Positions 19,744-27,830 of a stretch of DNA of 64,000 nt are shown here, piece after piece. The DNA is taken from NCBI GenBank assembly GCA_903840265.1, contig CAIMFH010000021.1, forward strand, positions 1 through 64,000, read 5' to 3'. The notes under the pieces were generated by a model. That model did not search any database and was not told the DNA's origin. It worked only from the letters and a program-made list of their open reading frames with translations. The stretch comes from an uncultured Schlesneria sp. GTDB taxonomy: Bacteria > Planctomycetota > Planctomycetia > Planctomycetales > Planctomycetaceae. The position numbers were made by a program, and so were the translations under genes. Within the stretch, counting starts at the first letter, position 1. Every line of letters starts with the position of its first letter.

Positions 19744-20025
19744 GTGTTCACGATCGATTTGCGTCTCGGTTTGTATTTCGAGAACACGGCCCTTAGTGCC
19801 TCAGCACCAACATTGGATAGCGCATTCTCATTTGTCCAGGCATTCTCCAACGATGGAACGATCGCCGGAACCTGGGAAGAGCATGCTGGCAAGCGATTTG
19901 TCGATGTGTATGATTGGTACGATCTCTGGTTTCTCGATGCCCAGGCCATTGCACGGATTACTGCCCCTCCTGCGTTCATTCCGTCGGATGGAACGGGTGG
20001 TTCGAAGGTATTCATCACGACGTAA
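19744..20025 (+). CDS. Hypothetical small protein 2 of an orphan cluster
   Basis: 93 residues from a GTG start with GAGG five bases upstream. The predicted protein is soluble with an aromatic, acidic centre (FVDVYDWYDLWFLDAQAI). No family is recognised. Its close spacing to the genes on both sides supports co-transcription. Confidence 0.55.
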   Translation: MFTIDLRLGLYFENTALSASAPTLDSAFSFVQAFSNDGTIAGTWEEHAGKRFVDVYDWYDLWFLDAQAIARITAPPAFIPSDGTGGSKVFITT

Positions 20026-20066
20026 TCTTTCATGTTACGGCGTCGCGGTGATCGGTGGAGCGAGAT

Positions 20067-20405
20067 ATGGCATCAACGGATCGCGGTGATCGCAAGTTAG
20101 ACTCCCCTTTCGATCTCCTGACATTGCTCATTCGCTGTAGGGAACTTTCGGAAGCATCGCAGGATGCGATTTACTCGTATATGACCTGCGATGAGATCGT
20201 CACCGTTCTTAATCGCGGTATCGATTCCCTTGGGAACGGGACAGAGTTGAATCACGAGGAGCTAAAGCTGTTGTTCGCTCCGACCGGGGCTCTTCAGGAC
20301 ACGGCGATGGAAAATGGCTGGTCGGGCGAATATTTACGGTTGTCATCACAATTCGATACCCTTATCGAAGATAGTGACGTAAACGACGGACGGCCGGGCG
20401 CGTAG
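20067..20405 (+). CDS. Hypothetical small acidic protein 3 of an orphan cluster
   Basis: 112 residues, acidic and mainly helical (FDLLTLLIRCRELSEASQDA, then ELNHEELKLLFAPTGALQDT and LRLSSQFDTLIED). The ATG at 20067 has GGTGGAG at good spacing; an ATG four codons upstream lies inside that site. Size, charge and layout recall immunity proteins of contact-dependent toxin systems, but no toxin is next to it and I recognise no family. Confidence 0.6.
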   Translation: MASTDRGDRKLDSPFDLLTLLIRCRELSEASQDAIYSYMTCDEIVTVLNRGIDSLGNGTELNHEELKLLFAPTGALQDTAMENGWSGEYLRLSSQFDTLIEDSDVNDGRPGA

Positions 20406-20455
20406 TTGTCAACTTGATTAATTTGCAACGAAACGCTTAACCCGGTTGACCAACC

Positions 20456-20977
20456 ATGCAAGCGATCAAACGACGTCTGGCTGAAATCACAGGTCTCGAG
20501 TGGATCGTGGTCGTCGCGATCATTGCTGCGCTGATTGCGTTGTTGTCTCCGCAGACTCAATGGGTGTCGGACGGATCGATTCGACTTCCGGTGCGAGTGA
20601 TTGTGTTCGACTCCGAACACGGAACGCCGATTTCGGGGGCGAAGGTGATGGTTAGTCGAGGACCATGGGCCAAAGATCCCAAAGCGCTGGATGAATTGCG
20701 CGATCGATTTGCGTCGGAGCCCATCGGCGACTTGCCGCAGAAATACTTCGCGACGACGGATGAGAAGGGTGTGGCAGTGATTGAACACGAATTATATACG
20801 GGTGCCAGTCATAGGCGACCTGTCTCGCACACCCAACTCGACTCCACCTGGGTGAGAGTTGAGGCGGACGGATATCGTGCTGCCGTCGTTCCGGTGCGTG
20901 ATGAATCACAACCGACGGCTTTGCTGCGAAAGCAAGGGGAAGTTCTCGTGCAGATCAGGTTGGATGGCGAAGAGTGA
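20456..20977 (+). CDS. Membrane-anchored protein with a possible carboxypeptidase-regulatory-like fold
   Basis: 173 residues. One N-terminal membrane segment (EWIVVVAIIAALIALLSP) is followed by an extracytoplasmic beta-rich domain. The pattern IRLPVRVIVFDSEHGTPISG, with later DEKGVAVIEHE and VEADGYRAAVVPV, resembles carboxypeptidase-regulatory / Ig-like domains. Function unknown. It is the last gene of the + strand group and faces flgL. Confidence 0.65.
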   Translation: MQAIKRRLAEITGLEWIVVVAIIAALIALLSPQTQWVSDGSIRLPVRVIVFDSEHGTPISGAKVMVSRGPWAKDPKALDELRDRFASEPIGDLPQKYFATTDEKGVAVIEHELYTGASHRRPVSHTQLDSTWVRVEADGYRAAVVPVRDESQPTALLRKQGEVLVQIRLDGEE

Positions 20978-21073
20978 CCCGAAGTCCGCGAGCGATATCG
21001 GGGCCATGTTGGTCGACCGGACCAAGAGATATGCTGAAGCATAACTTACGAAAGAACGCGCGAAAGCAATCTG

Positions 21074-22531
21074 CTATTTCAGGAAGTTGAGCAGCGTCAT
21101 CGAGTTGATCTGGACGGCGATCTGCAGGCTGGCCTGGTAGAGGTTCATCTGCTTTTGCAGGTCGACGATGGCGGAAGCGGTGTCGGTGGATTGGATGTTG
21201 TCGGTCCCTTGGCGCAGGTTGAGCTGAAGTGTTGTGAGCTGGTCTTTGAGGGTACTCAGCGATTGGGCCTGGACTGACTGACTGCCGATCGTGTTGCCCA
21301 CACTGTTGAGCGAGCGGTCGACTTCGCCGAGTTGTTGCTGCAGGACATCTGAGCGGTCGGTGGCCGACAGTCCCTGTTTGTTGGCAATGGTGTCTCGCAG
21401 AGCGATCAACGTCTGGAAGACATCGGATGTGCCGGTGTAGTGAAGCTGTTCGGTACCGGCCTGGCGGATGTTGGTGCTATTCACGTTGGTGATCGCGCCG
21501 GTCGTGCCGTTCTTGACGACCTGGTTCCCACTGAAATCGATCGGGACCGACGTGGCACCTCCATCGACGGACATCGATCCGGTCGCGGTCATCGAGACGC
21601 TGCCGTTGAAGCCGGGCGAGATCGAGGTTGTGTTCAGATAGACGACTTCGCCGTTCGGACCGGTGACCTTCAGATCGCTGTTCGCATTTGTAAACGCGGT
21701 GGCCGGTCCGCCGTTCAGCGAGACTGTGCCGGAGGCTCCCGTGCCGCTGGTATCGTTGATGACGACCGAATTCGCACCGGCGGGGCCGAGCACCGTGTCG
21801 CTGGCGGAGGAGGACGTTCCGGCGGTGACTCCGGAAGTGCCAGCGAATGTCGTCTGGAGATGCTTGATCACCAGAGAGCCTTCGCCGATCGCGCTGTCGG
21901 TGCCCGTTCCCGCAGTGGCTCCGGTAGCGCCGACATAGCCAGTGGCACTGCGTGAGCGTGACTGGAAGACATCTTTCCCCGACAACAGCGTGGTCGAGGT
22001 GACGCTTTGAGTGACGATCACCTCGGAATTCTGCTGCGTGCCGTTGTAGGCGACTCCTGTGGTCTGGCCACTGCTGTCCGTGCCCGAGGCAGTGAACGGC
22101 GCGGTGGTGCTGGCTGTTCCCCCGAACAAATAGGATCCGTCCGGAAGAGTCTGATTTGACAGCTTCATCAACTGATCAATCGCCGTGTTGATCTGGACGG
22201 CGATTGTTTTATTGGTTTGATCGCTGGTGGTGGTGTTATTGGCCTGCAGCGCAAGCGTCTTCACGTTGGACAGCAGATCCTGCACCTGGGTCAGCGTATC
22301 AACGCCGGTCTGTAGCTTGTTGGTGGTGTCCTGGATCATCGTCAGATCACCGGTCAGGCGTGAGTCCTGAACAGTGTTCGCCATGATCTGCGACATGGCG
22401 TTCGGATCGTCGGATGCCTGCACGACTCGTTTACCCGACGAGATCTGGTTCTGCAGGGTGGTGATCTTAGAATAGTTCGACTGAATATTCTGCAGTGCCT
22501 GCTGGTAATGGAATTCTGATGTCACACGCAT
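21074..22531 (-). CDS. flgL: Flagellar hook-filament junction protein FlgL
   Basis: 485-residue hook-associated protein 3. The conserved N-terminal coiled region (RVTSEFHYQQALQNIQSNYS, then ISSGKRVVQASDDPNAMSQI) and the C-terminal one (QKQMNLYQASLQIAVQINSM, ending LLNFLK) are both present. The centre is a long Gly/Ser/Thr-rich variable domain, making the protein longer than the approximately 320 residues of enteric FlgL. It is secreted through the flagellar export apparatus and joins hook to filament. It is the last gene of the flagellar operon, 120 bases after flgK, with a PR-B repeat in that gap. Confidence 0.93.
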   Translation of the reverse strand: MRVTSEFHYQQALQNIQSNYSKITTLQNQISSGKRVVQASDDPNAMSQIMANTVQDSRLTGDLTMIQDTTNKLQTGVDTLTQVQDLLSNVKTLALQANNTTTSDQTNKTIAVQINTAIDQLMKLSNQTLPDGSYLFGGTASTTAPFTASGTDSSGQTTGVAYNGTQQNSEVIVTQSVTSTTLLSGKDVFQSRSRSATGYVGATGATAGTGTDSAIGEGSLVIKHLQTTFAGTSGVTAGTSSSASDTVLGPAGANSVVINDTSGTGASGTVSLNGGPATAFTNANSDLKVTGPNGEVVYLNTTSISPGFNGSVSMTATGSMSVDGGATSVPIDFSGNQVVKNGTTGAITNVNSTNIRQAGTEQLHYTGTSDVFQTLIALRDTIANKQGLSATDRSDVLQQQLGEVDRSLNSVGNTIGSQSVQAQSLSTLKDQLTTLQLNLRQGTDNIQSTDTASAIVDLQKQMNLYQASLQIAVQINSMTLLNFLK

Positions 22532-22601
22532 GATGGACCGCCGTGTCGTGATGTTGCGTCATCGTGACGCGAATGGACTTACCTGACCAAAGCTAAATCG
22601 C

Positions 22602-22636
22602 GCGGCCTTGTCGAAGACTCCAAGACCGTGGCACCC
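22602..22636. repeat. Dispersed repeat PR-B, half copy, between flgK and flgL
   Basis: Starts GCGGCCTTGTCGAAGACTCC and ends GACCGTGGCACCC. It lies 15 bases after the flgK stop and occupies the only sizeable part of the flgK-flgL gap. Confidence 0.85.
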
Positions 22637-22651
22637 GACGGTGAAATACTT

Positions 22652-24628
22652 CTAGAGCGACTGAAACAATTGCTGATACATTTCGTTGACGGCACTGATG
22701 AATTTGGCACCGGATTGGAACAACTGTTGATACTTGATGACCTGCATCATTTCTTCGTTCATATCGACTCCGGAGACACTCGCCTGCTGGTCCGAGAGGC
22801 GCGTCATCAAGACCTGGTTGGTGCTACTCTGCTGCGTCAACGAACTGACTTGCGATCCGACATCAGAGACCATGTTGTTGAAAAACTTCGTGAACGTCAG
22901 CGTTCCGTTGCCCATCAACTGTCCATCCTGCAACGAGACGAATCGCTGCAAGTTGGTCGTATCGCCGGCCTGGCCGCTTCGCGACGTCGCCAGCAAATCT
23001 GGGTTGCCAACCAGTTGACTGTTGACCTTAATCGTAGAGGCGTCGTTCCCGGTGAAGAAGGTATTCAGTCCGAGGGCTGTGAGGACTCCGGCGGAGTCAG
23101 GGTCGCCGACAGCGCGTGTCGAGAGAGAATCTCCCGCGGTCACATCGCCGGCGCTCAGTGTCATGGTGACACCGTTGGTCGCGGCCGTGGGCTGGCCTGA
23201 TTCGTAGCCTTGGCCTACGTTGACTGTCCCCATCACGTTCCCGTTTTGATCAGTCACGCGGGCTTGCAGTCCTGCAGTCACACCGACAGTTCCACTGGAG
23301 AGGAACGTGAAGGTGTAGGTGTTGTTGGACGGGTCAGAGGGAACGCCGCCCGTCGTCGCGGTGACCGTTGTTCCGGCCGAGAATGACGTGGTCGGGGTCG
23401 CATCGACTCCACCGGCGAAATCGAATTTGTAGCCTGGGTTGGCGTACAACGAGACCGTTCCCGCCTGATCGTTGACGAAGGCCTGGATATTCGGATTGGA
23501 GGTCCCGATCGCCGTGGCCACGTCTTTCAAGCTTTGATTTGCCGGGTCGATATGAACTTCGGCCATCGTGCGTTGGCCAGTCGCCGTGTTCGTTACTCCG
23601 ATGAAGACCGAACCTGCCGTCGGAGGGAATGTCAATCCTGCGGCGTTGAGCATGGCGTCCGACTTTGACACCGGCCGTTGCGAAGTCATCTGTGAAAAGC
23701 CGCCAGCCAGCCCCACGCCAGTGCTTTGAATGGCATCGAACGCTTGCGAGACCGATTGGGCCAGATCATCCAATCGTTGCCGGAAATCGGTGAGCTGGTT
23801 GTTACGGGCGTCGAGCAGCGCTCCGAGAGAGCCATTGTCGATCGTCAGCGGTGTCGTGGCGCCAGCGACGCTGATCTGCATCTGGTCATTCTTGTCCAAA
23901 CTATACTGCAACTGTTGAGCATTTCCCGCGATCACGAGGGGAGCCCCGGAACGTAGAACCGTGATCTGCTGTTGCTGGCCCTGCTGAATTTCCAGCGGCA
24001 TTTGTTGAGCGACGTTGTTGACCAGTTGGTCGCGCGTATCGAGCAAATCATTCGGGCTGACACCCTGATCGACGGCTCGCGCGATCTGTGTGTTGAGCCC
24101 TGCAATCTGCGTCAGCATCGAGTTGATCGAACTCACGGATGAGGCGATCGAACTATCCATACCGGTGCGCATCTGGTCCATATTCGCGGACAGCGAATTG
24201 AACTGCGTCGCCAGCGATTGAGCTTGCGTCACCACGGTCTGGCGCGACGCGGGGTTACCGAGTTGCGATGAGGCCTGCTGCAAATCGTTGAAGACGCTGC
24301 TCAGTTCATTGGCAATCGACGACGCATCGGTCGGGATCATCGACTGAATCTGATTCATCGATGTCAGTTTGGTATCGACGTAACCGCTTTGCGTTGTTTG
24401 TGTGGTGATCGCCGCTTCGAGTTGAGTATTGATCGTGCGCTGCACGTCGGCGACTTCGACGCCGCGACCGTACGACTGGCCGTTCAGCTCCATAGGAGCC
24501 TGCGCAGCGAGCTTGACCACCTGGCGGTGATAGCCCGGCGTGCTCGCGTTGGCAACGTTATTTCCGGTGACTTCCATGGCGCGTTGAGCCGCCTGGATCG
24601 CCGAAAGGCCAATGGAAAATTCCAGCAT
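22652..24628 (-). CDS. flgK: Flagellar hook-associated protein FlgK
   Basis: 658 residues. The N-terminus has the rod/hook family signature (GLSAIQAAQRAMEVTGNNVANASTPGYH, given in parts: LSAIQAAQRAMEVTGNNVA, then NASTPGYHRQ). The C-terminus has the matching GVDMNEEMMQVIKYQQLFQS coil. A large Gly/Thr-rich variable domain lies in between. FlgK is the first junction protein between hook and filament. The preceding gene encodes its likely export chaperone FlgN, 161 bases upstream, with a PR-B repeat in the gap. Confidence 0.94.
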   Translation of the reverse strand: MLEFSIGLSAIQAAQRAMEVTGNNVANASTPGYHRQVVKLAAQAPMELNGQSYGRGVEVADVQRTINTQLEAAITTQTTQSGYVDTKLTSMNQIQSMIPTDASSIANELSSVFNDLQQASSQLGNPASRQTVVTQAQSLATQFNSLSANMDQMRTGMDSSIASSVSSINSMLTQIAGLNTQIARAVDQGVSPNDLLDTRDQLVNNVAQQMPLEIQQGQQQQITVLRSGAPLVIAGNAQQLQYSLDKNDQMQISVAGATTPLTIDNGSLGALLDARNNQLTDFRQRLDDLAQSVSQAFDAIQSTGVGLAGGFSQMTSQRPVSKSDAMLNAAGLTFPPTAGSVFIGVTNTATGQRTMAEVHIDPANQSLKDVATAIGTSNPNIQAFVNDQAGTVSLYANPGYKFDFAGGVDATPTTSFSAGTTVTATTGGVPSDPSNNTYTFTFLSSGTVGVTAGLQARVTDQNGNVMGTVNVGQGYESGQPTAATNGVTMTLSAGDVTAGDSLSTRAVGDPDSAGVLTALGLNTFFTGNDASTIKVNSQLVGNPDLLATSRSGQAGDTTNLQRFVSLQDGQLMGNGTLTFTKFFNNMVSDVGSQVSSLTQQSSTNQVLMTRLSDQQASVSGVDMNEEMMQVIKYQQLFQSGAKFISAVNEMYQQLFQSL

Positions 24629-24714
24629 AGTTCAGCCCGCAGCCGTGCGACGTGTTGCCTCGCACCCCAATCAAGGACTCATTTCATTCAATTCAATCGA
24701 ACGTTCGACATAAG

Positions 24715-24751
24715 ACACGGCCTTGTCGAAGACTCCAAAACCGTGGCACCC
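24715..24751. repeat. Dispersed repeat PR-B, half copy, between flgN and flgK
   Basis: Same 37-base unit as at 17621, differing at almost no position (ACACGGCCTTGTCGAAGACT, then CCAAAACCGTGGCACCC). The following bases (ATCCAAAACAACC) also match the flank of the copy at 31754-31890, so the shared unit is longer than its core. Confidence 0.87.
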
Positions 24752-24789
24752 AGACCAGATCCAAAACAACCGTTATCGCGCACGGTCAT

Positions 24790-25311
24790 TTAGCCACCCC
24801 ACTGCATCAGCGAACCGACGTGTGTCTCTTCCCTGGCACCGCCCGCGCTGTACGTTTCACCCGGCGCGGTTCCCGTCAACCGTCCCACGATGCCGCGGAT
24901 GAGCGAGAGCGACTGCTGGAGCATGGCCGAGTTCTGGTGGTTCAATCGCTCCATCTCGGTCGACATCTGCGCCAGCTTCTGTCGAGTTTCGACCACATTT
25001 TTCTGCAACGGCCCCCTCGTCTTTTCGGCGAACACGCTGAGCGTGACGTCTTGCGGTGGTACTCCTAATGCGCCGGCCGCTTCCACGCGAATCTGCTGTC
25101 GTCGAGCCTGCACGACTTCTGCTTTACGAAGGGCAGCGGCTTCGCTATCCAACGCGTCGGCGAGGGCGTTGCCGTCGAGGTTTCGCAGCGAATCATGCAC
25201 GGCGCGAACCGCATCCAGGACGGTGACCAGCGACTGCTCTTCTTCAGTCAGGTGCCGCTGCATCCGCTCGGCCAGCTCATTGGAGATCTGAGTTGCGTTC
25301 ATGGCATTCAT
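24790..25311 (-). CDS. flgN: FlgN-like flagellar export chaperone
   Basis: 173-residue helical, coiled-coil protein placed between flgJ and flgK. It has the features of FlgN: an N-terminal helix (ELAERMQRHLTEEEQSLVTV), a long central helical part (KNVVETRQKLAQMSTEMERL), and a C-terminal SLIRGIVGRLTG followed by a disordered tail. FlgN binds FlgK and FlgL and delivers them to the export gate, which agrees with the two genes downstream. Its ATG overlaps the flgJ stop (ATGA), which indicates translational coupling. Confidence 0.8.
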   Translation of the reverse strand: MNAMNATQISNELAERMQRHLTEEEQSLVTVLDAVRAVHDSLRNLDGNALADALDSEAAALRKAEVVQARRQQIRVEAAGALGVPPQDVTLSVFAEKTRGPLQKNVVETRQKLAQMSTEMERLNHQNSAMLQQSLSLIRGIVGRLTGTAPGETYSAGGAREETHVGSLMQWGG

Positions 25312-25751
25312 CCTGAGATCGACATCGTGGAATTTGTGGTGGGGGCGATGGCGTCCGCTTTGGTCGCCGCAGGGACGGCGTTCGCAGCGGGGACGGCAGT
25401 CGGGGCGGCGGGAGCGCCACCTGCGATCGGTCGTCCGGCTCGCTGCATTTTCACGATCGACTCTTCGACCATTTTCTTCATCCCCAGCCCGTTCCCCTTG
25501 GTGAGCTGTTCGCCGAAGTGGCGATCGAACAGACCGCCGTAGACATCGCCCGAGTCTTCGCCGAACATCGTGCCGGGTTCGAGTGATTGACGCATTTCTT
25601 TCAGCAGCATCGATGCGAAGACGCTCTCAAAGTCCTGAGCGACTTGAGTCGCGGACTGATTCAAGTTCGCTCGTCCCGAGGCATGGCTGCTGCCAGCCGA
25701 CTCGGGGAGTGGCATTGAATTGGAGATCATGGCTGAACCGATTGTCGACAT
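25308..25751 (-). CDS. flgJ: FlgJ-like rod-binding protein, single domain
   Basis: 147 residues corresponding to the N-terminal rod-capping half of FlgJ: QVAQDFESVFASMLLKEMRQ, then GDVYGGLFDRHFGEQLTKGN and LGMKKMVEESI. The C-terminal glucosaminidase half found in enteric FlgJ is absent, as in many other phyla, so another hydrolase must open the cell wall. The tail is Ala/Pro-rich. The start could be the GTG at 25760 or the ATG at 25751; neither has a strong ribosome site. Confidence 0.85.
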   Translation of the reverse strand: MSTIGSAMISNSMPLPESAGSSHASGRANLNQSATQVAQDFESVFASMLLKEMRQSLEPGTMFGEDSGDVYGGLFDRHFGEQLTKGNGLGMKKMVEESIVKMQRAGRPIAGGAPAAPTAVPAANAVPAATKADAIAPTTNSTMSISG

Positions 25752-25774
25752 GGTTGGCACCCGCGCGAGAGAGG

Positions 25775-26962
25775 TTAAATGGCAAGCAATTCGGCATGCA
25801 TGGCCCCCGATTCCTTGAGCGCCTGGAAGATGGCGATCAGGTCACGGGGTGAGACGCCCAGGGCATTTAAAACTCGGGCCAGTTCGGCCACGGTGTACGT
25901 TTGTTCCACTTCCAACAACGCGGCTGGCCCTTGCAGTGTAGGAGCCGGACGCGGACGCAGGGCTTCGAGGATGTCGTCAATCTTGTCGCGCGAGCCGTCT
26001 CGTGGGGCGAGAGATTCGGCCAGGCCATTGGGATCGACTTGTAATGGCATTAGACCACCTGGTGCTGTTGGTGCAGGAGCATTTCCTGGCTTGATCACCA
26101 GACTGCCGTGTGCGATGGCCACGGATGAGATGCGAACGCGATGACCGACGATCACGGTGCCGGTACGTTCGTTGATCACCACGCGGGCGGGTGAATCGGG
26201 CATCACCTTCAACTGACCGATTTCCGCGGTGAATTCGGCGACATTTCGCTGAAACCGCGGAGGGACTCGAACTTGAACGGTCCCTGCATCGAGGGTAAAC
26301 GCCGTTTCAGGAAATCGCAGGTTGATGGCGGTCGAAATCACGGAGGCGGTTGCTGAATCGGCGTCACGCAGTAGCAGGCGGATGATTCCCCCTTGATCGA
26401 TTTCGCCCAACGCTTCTCTTTCCACAATCGCTCCGCCAGGGATGCGTGCGTTGGTGGGATGATTCTGCTGACCACCCGGAGCATTGCTGCGGACTCGGAA
26501 GCCACCGATGGAGATGTTTCCTTGCGCGACGGCATACGTTTCTCCGTCGGCTCCGCGTAATGGACAGAGGACTAAGGTGCCCCCTTCCAGGCTGATGCCG
26601 TCATCCGCCATCGAGACGACGACATCGAGCTTGCTTCCCTTGCGAGAGAACGACGGCAGCTCGGCAGTTACGATCACGTGCGAGATACTGGTCGATTTGA
26701 AGACGTTGTCGAGCTGAGTCTGACGTTGCAGCTTGGTGGTCATTTCCAGCTTACGCAGCATGTCGATCGCCATCTGCTGCGTGGAGAGCGACTTGGCACC
26801 GGTGCCGTTCAGACCGAACACCAGTCCTGTTCCATACAACTGGTTGCCGCGAGCCCCTTCGACGGACGTGATGTCTTTGATCCGGACTTCGGCCTGGCAC
26901 AACGAGGCACTTGCCGCGCACAGCATCACGCTCGCCATCAAGAATCGACAATGTCGTAACAT
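25775..26962 (-). CDS. flgI: Flagellar P-ring protein FlgI
   Basis: 395 residues. It has a signal peptide (FLMASVMLCAASASLCQA), the conserved start of mature FlgI (VRIKDITSVEGARGNQLYG, then GTGLVFGLNGTGAKS), GGTLVLCPLRGADGETYAVA near residue 135, and the C-terminal VAELARVLNALGVSPRDLIA with IFQALKESGAMHAEL. It forms the periplasmic bushing around the rod, consistent with the flgH gene upstream. The flgH-flgI gap holds repeat PR-A. Confidence 0.95.
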   Translation of the reverse strand: MLRHCRFLMASVMLCAASASLCQAEVRIKDITSVEGARGNQLYGTGLVFGLNGTGAKSLSTQQMAIDMLRKLEMTTKLQRQTQLDNVFKSTSISHVIVTAELPSFSRKGSKLDVVVSMADDGISLEGGTLVLCPLRGADGETYAVAQGNISIGGFRVRSNAPGGQQNHPTNARIPGGAIVEREALGEIDQGGIIRLLLRDADSATASVISTAINLRFPETAFTLDAGTVQVRVPPRFQRNVAEFTAEIGQLKVMPDSPARVVINERTGTVIVGHRVRISSVAIAHGSLVIKPGNAPAPTAPGGLMPLQVDPNGLAESLAPRDGSRDKIDDILEALRPRPAPTLQGPAALLEVEQTYTVAELARVLNALGVSPRDLIAIFQALKESGAMHAELLAI

Positions 26963-27019
26963 GCTGTTGTCTCCGACAAGAATGCCTCGGGCACGCTTGC
27001 GACTGCGACTTTGTATTCT

Positions 27020-27101
27020 GGGAGGGGGAGGCTCCTGCCGAGCCGCATTTGTTGTTGTGAATCCATCGAAAAGCGCGGCTCGGCAGGAGCCTCGCCCTCC
27101 C
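27020..27101. repeat. Palindromic repeat PR-A, complete copy, between flgH and flgI
   Basis: Arms of 27 bases (27020-27046 and 27075-27101) pair with one mismatch; their outer ends are GGGAGGGGGAGGCTCC and GGAGCCTCGCCCTCCC. The 28-base spacer is also shared with the copy at 1-70. It ends five bases before the flgH stop codon. Confidence 0.92.
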
Positions 27102-27106
27102 AGTCA

Positions 27107-27748
27107 TTAGTACGGCCAGACCTTGTTTCCGATGCGACCCAGCCAGCCTTGATTGGTGAACTTCGATTCGACACCGCTGCCTTCGTACGAGACATTGAAG
27201 TTGGCGATGAACCGCGATTCGACGAAGTTCGGGATCTCGATGTCGTTGGGACGAACGACGCCGGAGACGCGGAGCAATCGCATTTCGTTCTGAACCAGCC
27301 GGCGACGATAGCCTTCGATGACGAGGTTTCCGTTCGGGAGGATATCGACCACGGTGAGGGTCATCTGGTCGAGCAACTGGCGTTCGCTGGCGAAGTCGGC
27401 ACTCCCTTGGAACGTCCGGTCCGACGAATTGCTGCCGTTCATCTGTCCCGATGCGGCACGACCCGCTCCACCGGCGTTTCCGCTGGCAGCCAGGTTCAGC
27501 TTGGCGGAGGCTGCCGTGTCTTTCTTCAAGTTGCGTTCTTCCTTGTTGGTCGCACCCGTGTTTTCGTTCACGGAGACGGTCAACAGGTCGCCAACTCGAC
27601 GGGCACGGTTATCCATGTACAGATAGCCACTGCGCTGGTCGCGGCGATCCCAGATGGAATCGGCGTCCAGTTGGGCGGGTGAAAAGAACGGGATTGCGGC
27701 GAAGGGTGTCAGCCACAGCATGATCCACTGACGTCGGGTCGTTTGCAT
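27107..27748 (-). CDS. flgH: Flagellar L-ring protein FlgH
   Basis: 213 residues. It has an N-terminal signal sequence (RRQWIMLWLTPFAAIPFFSP) and the FlgH core: DNRARRVGDLLTVSVNENTG, LTVVDILPNGNLVIEGYR, LRVSGVVRPNDIEI and a C-terminal NQGWLGRIGNKVWPY. Start: the ATG at 27748 has GAAGGA upstream and opens the signal peptide; the longer reading from 27931 adds 61 residues with no signal peptide and runs through a PR-D repeat, so I reject it. No lipobox cysteine is visible in the signal region, unlike enteric FlgH, which is a lipoprotein. Confidence 0.9.
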   Translation of the reverse strand: MQTTRRQWIMLWLTPFAAIPFFSPAQLDADSIWDRRDQRSGYLYMDNRARRVGDLLTVSVNENTGATNKEERNLKKDTAASAKLNLAASGNAGGAGRAASGQMNGSNSSDRTFQGSADFASERQLLDQMTLTVVDILPNGNLVIEGYRRRLVQNEMRLLRVSGVVRPNDIEIPNFVESRFIANFNVSYEGSGVESKFTNQGWLGRIGNKVWPY

Positions 27749-27799
27749 GTTCGGTTCCTTCAATTCTTCGCCAAGAGAGCAGGCCGCACCTGAAGGTAA

Positions 27800-27828
27800 G
27801 GAGTCGGCACACGTAGTGTGCCTGCTAC
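27800..27828. repeat. Short palindromic repeat PR-D, between flgA and flgH
   Basis: 29-base palindrome, read on the minus strand as GTAGCAGGCACACTACG then TGTGCCGACTCC. Its core GGCACAC-GTA-GTGTGCC is a perfect hairpin. A second 29-base member lies at 43390-43418. It begins three bases after the flgA stop codon and may act as an attenuator or an mRNA-stabilising hairpin. Confidence 0.75.
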
Positions 27829-27830
27829 TT

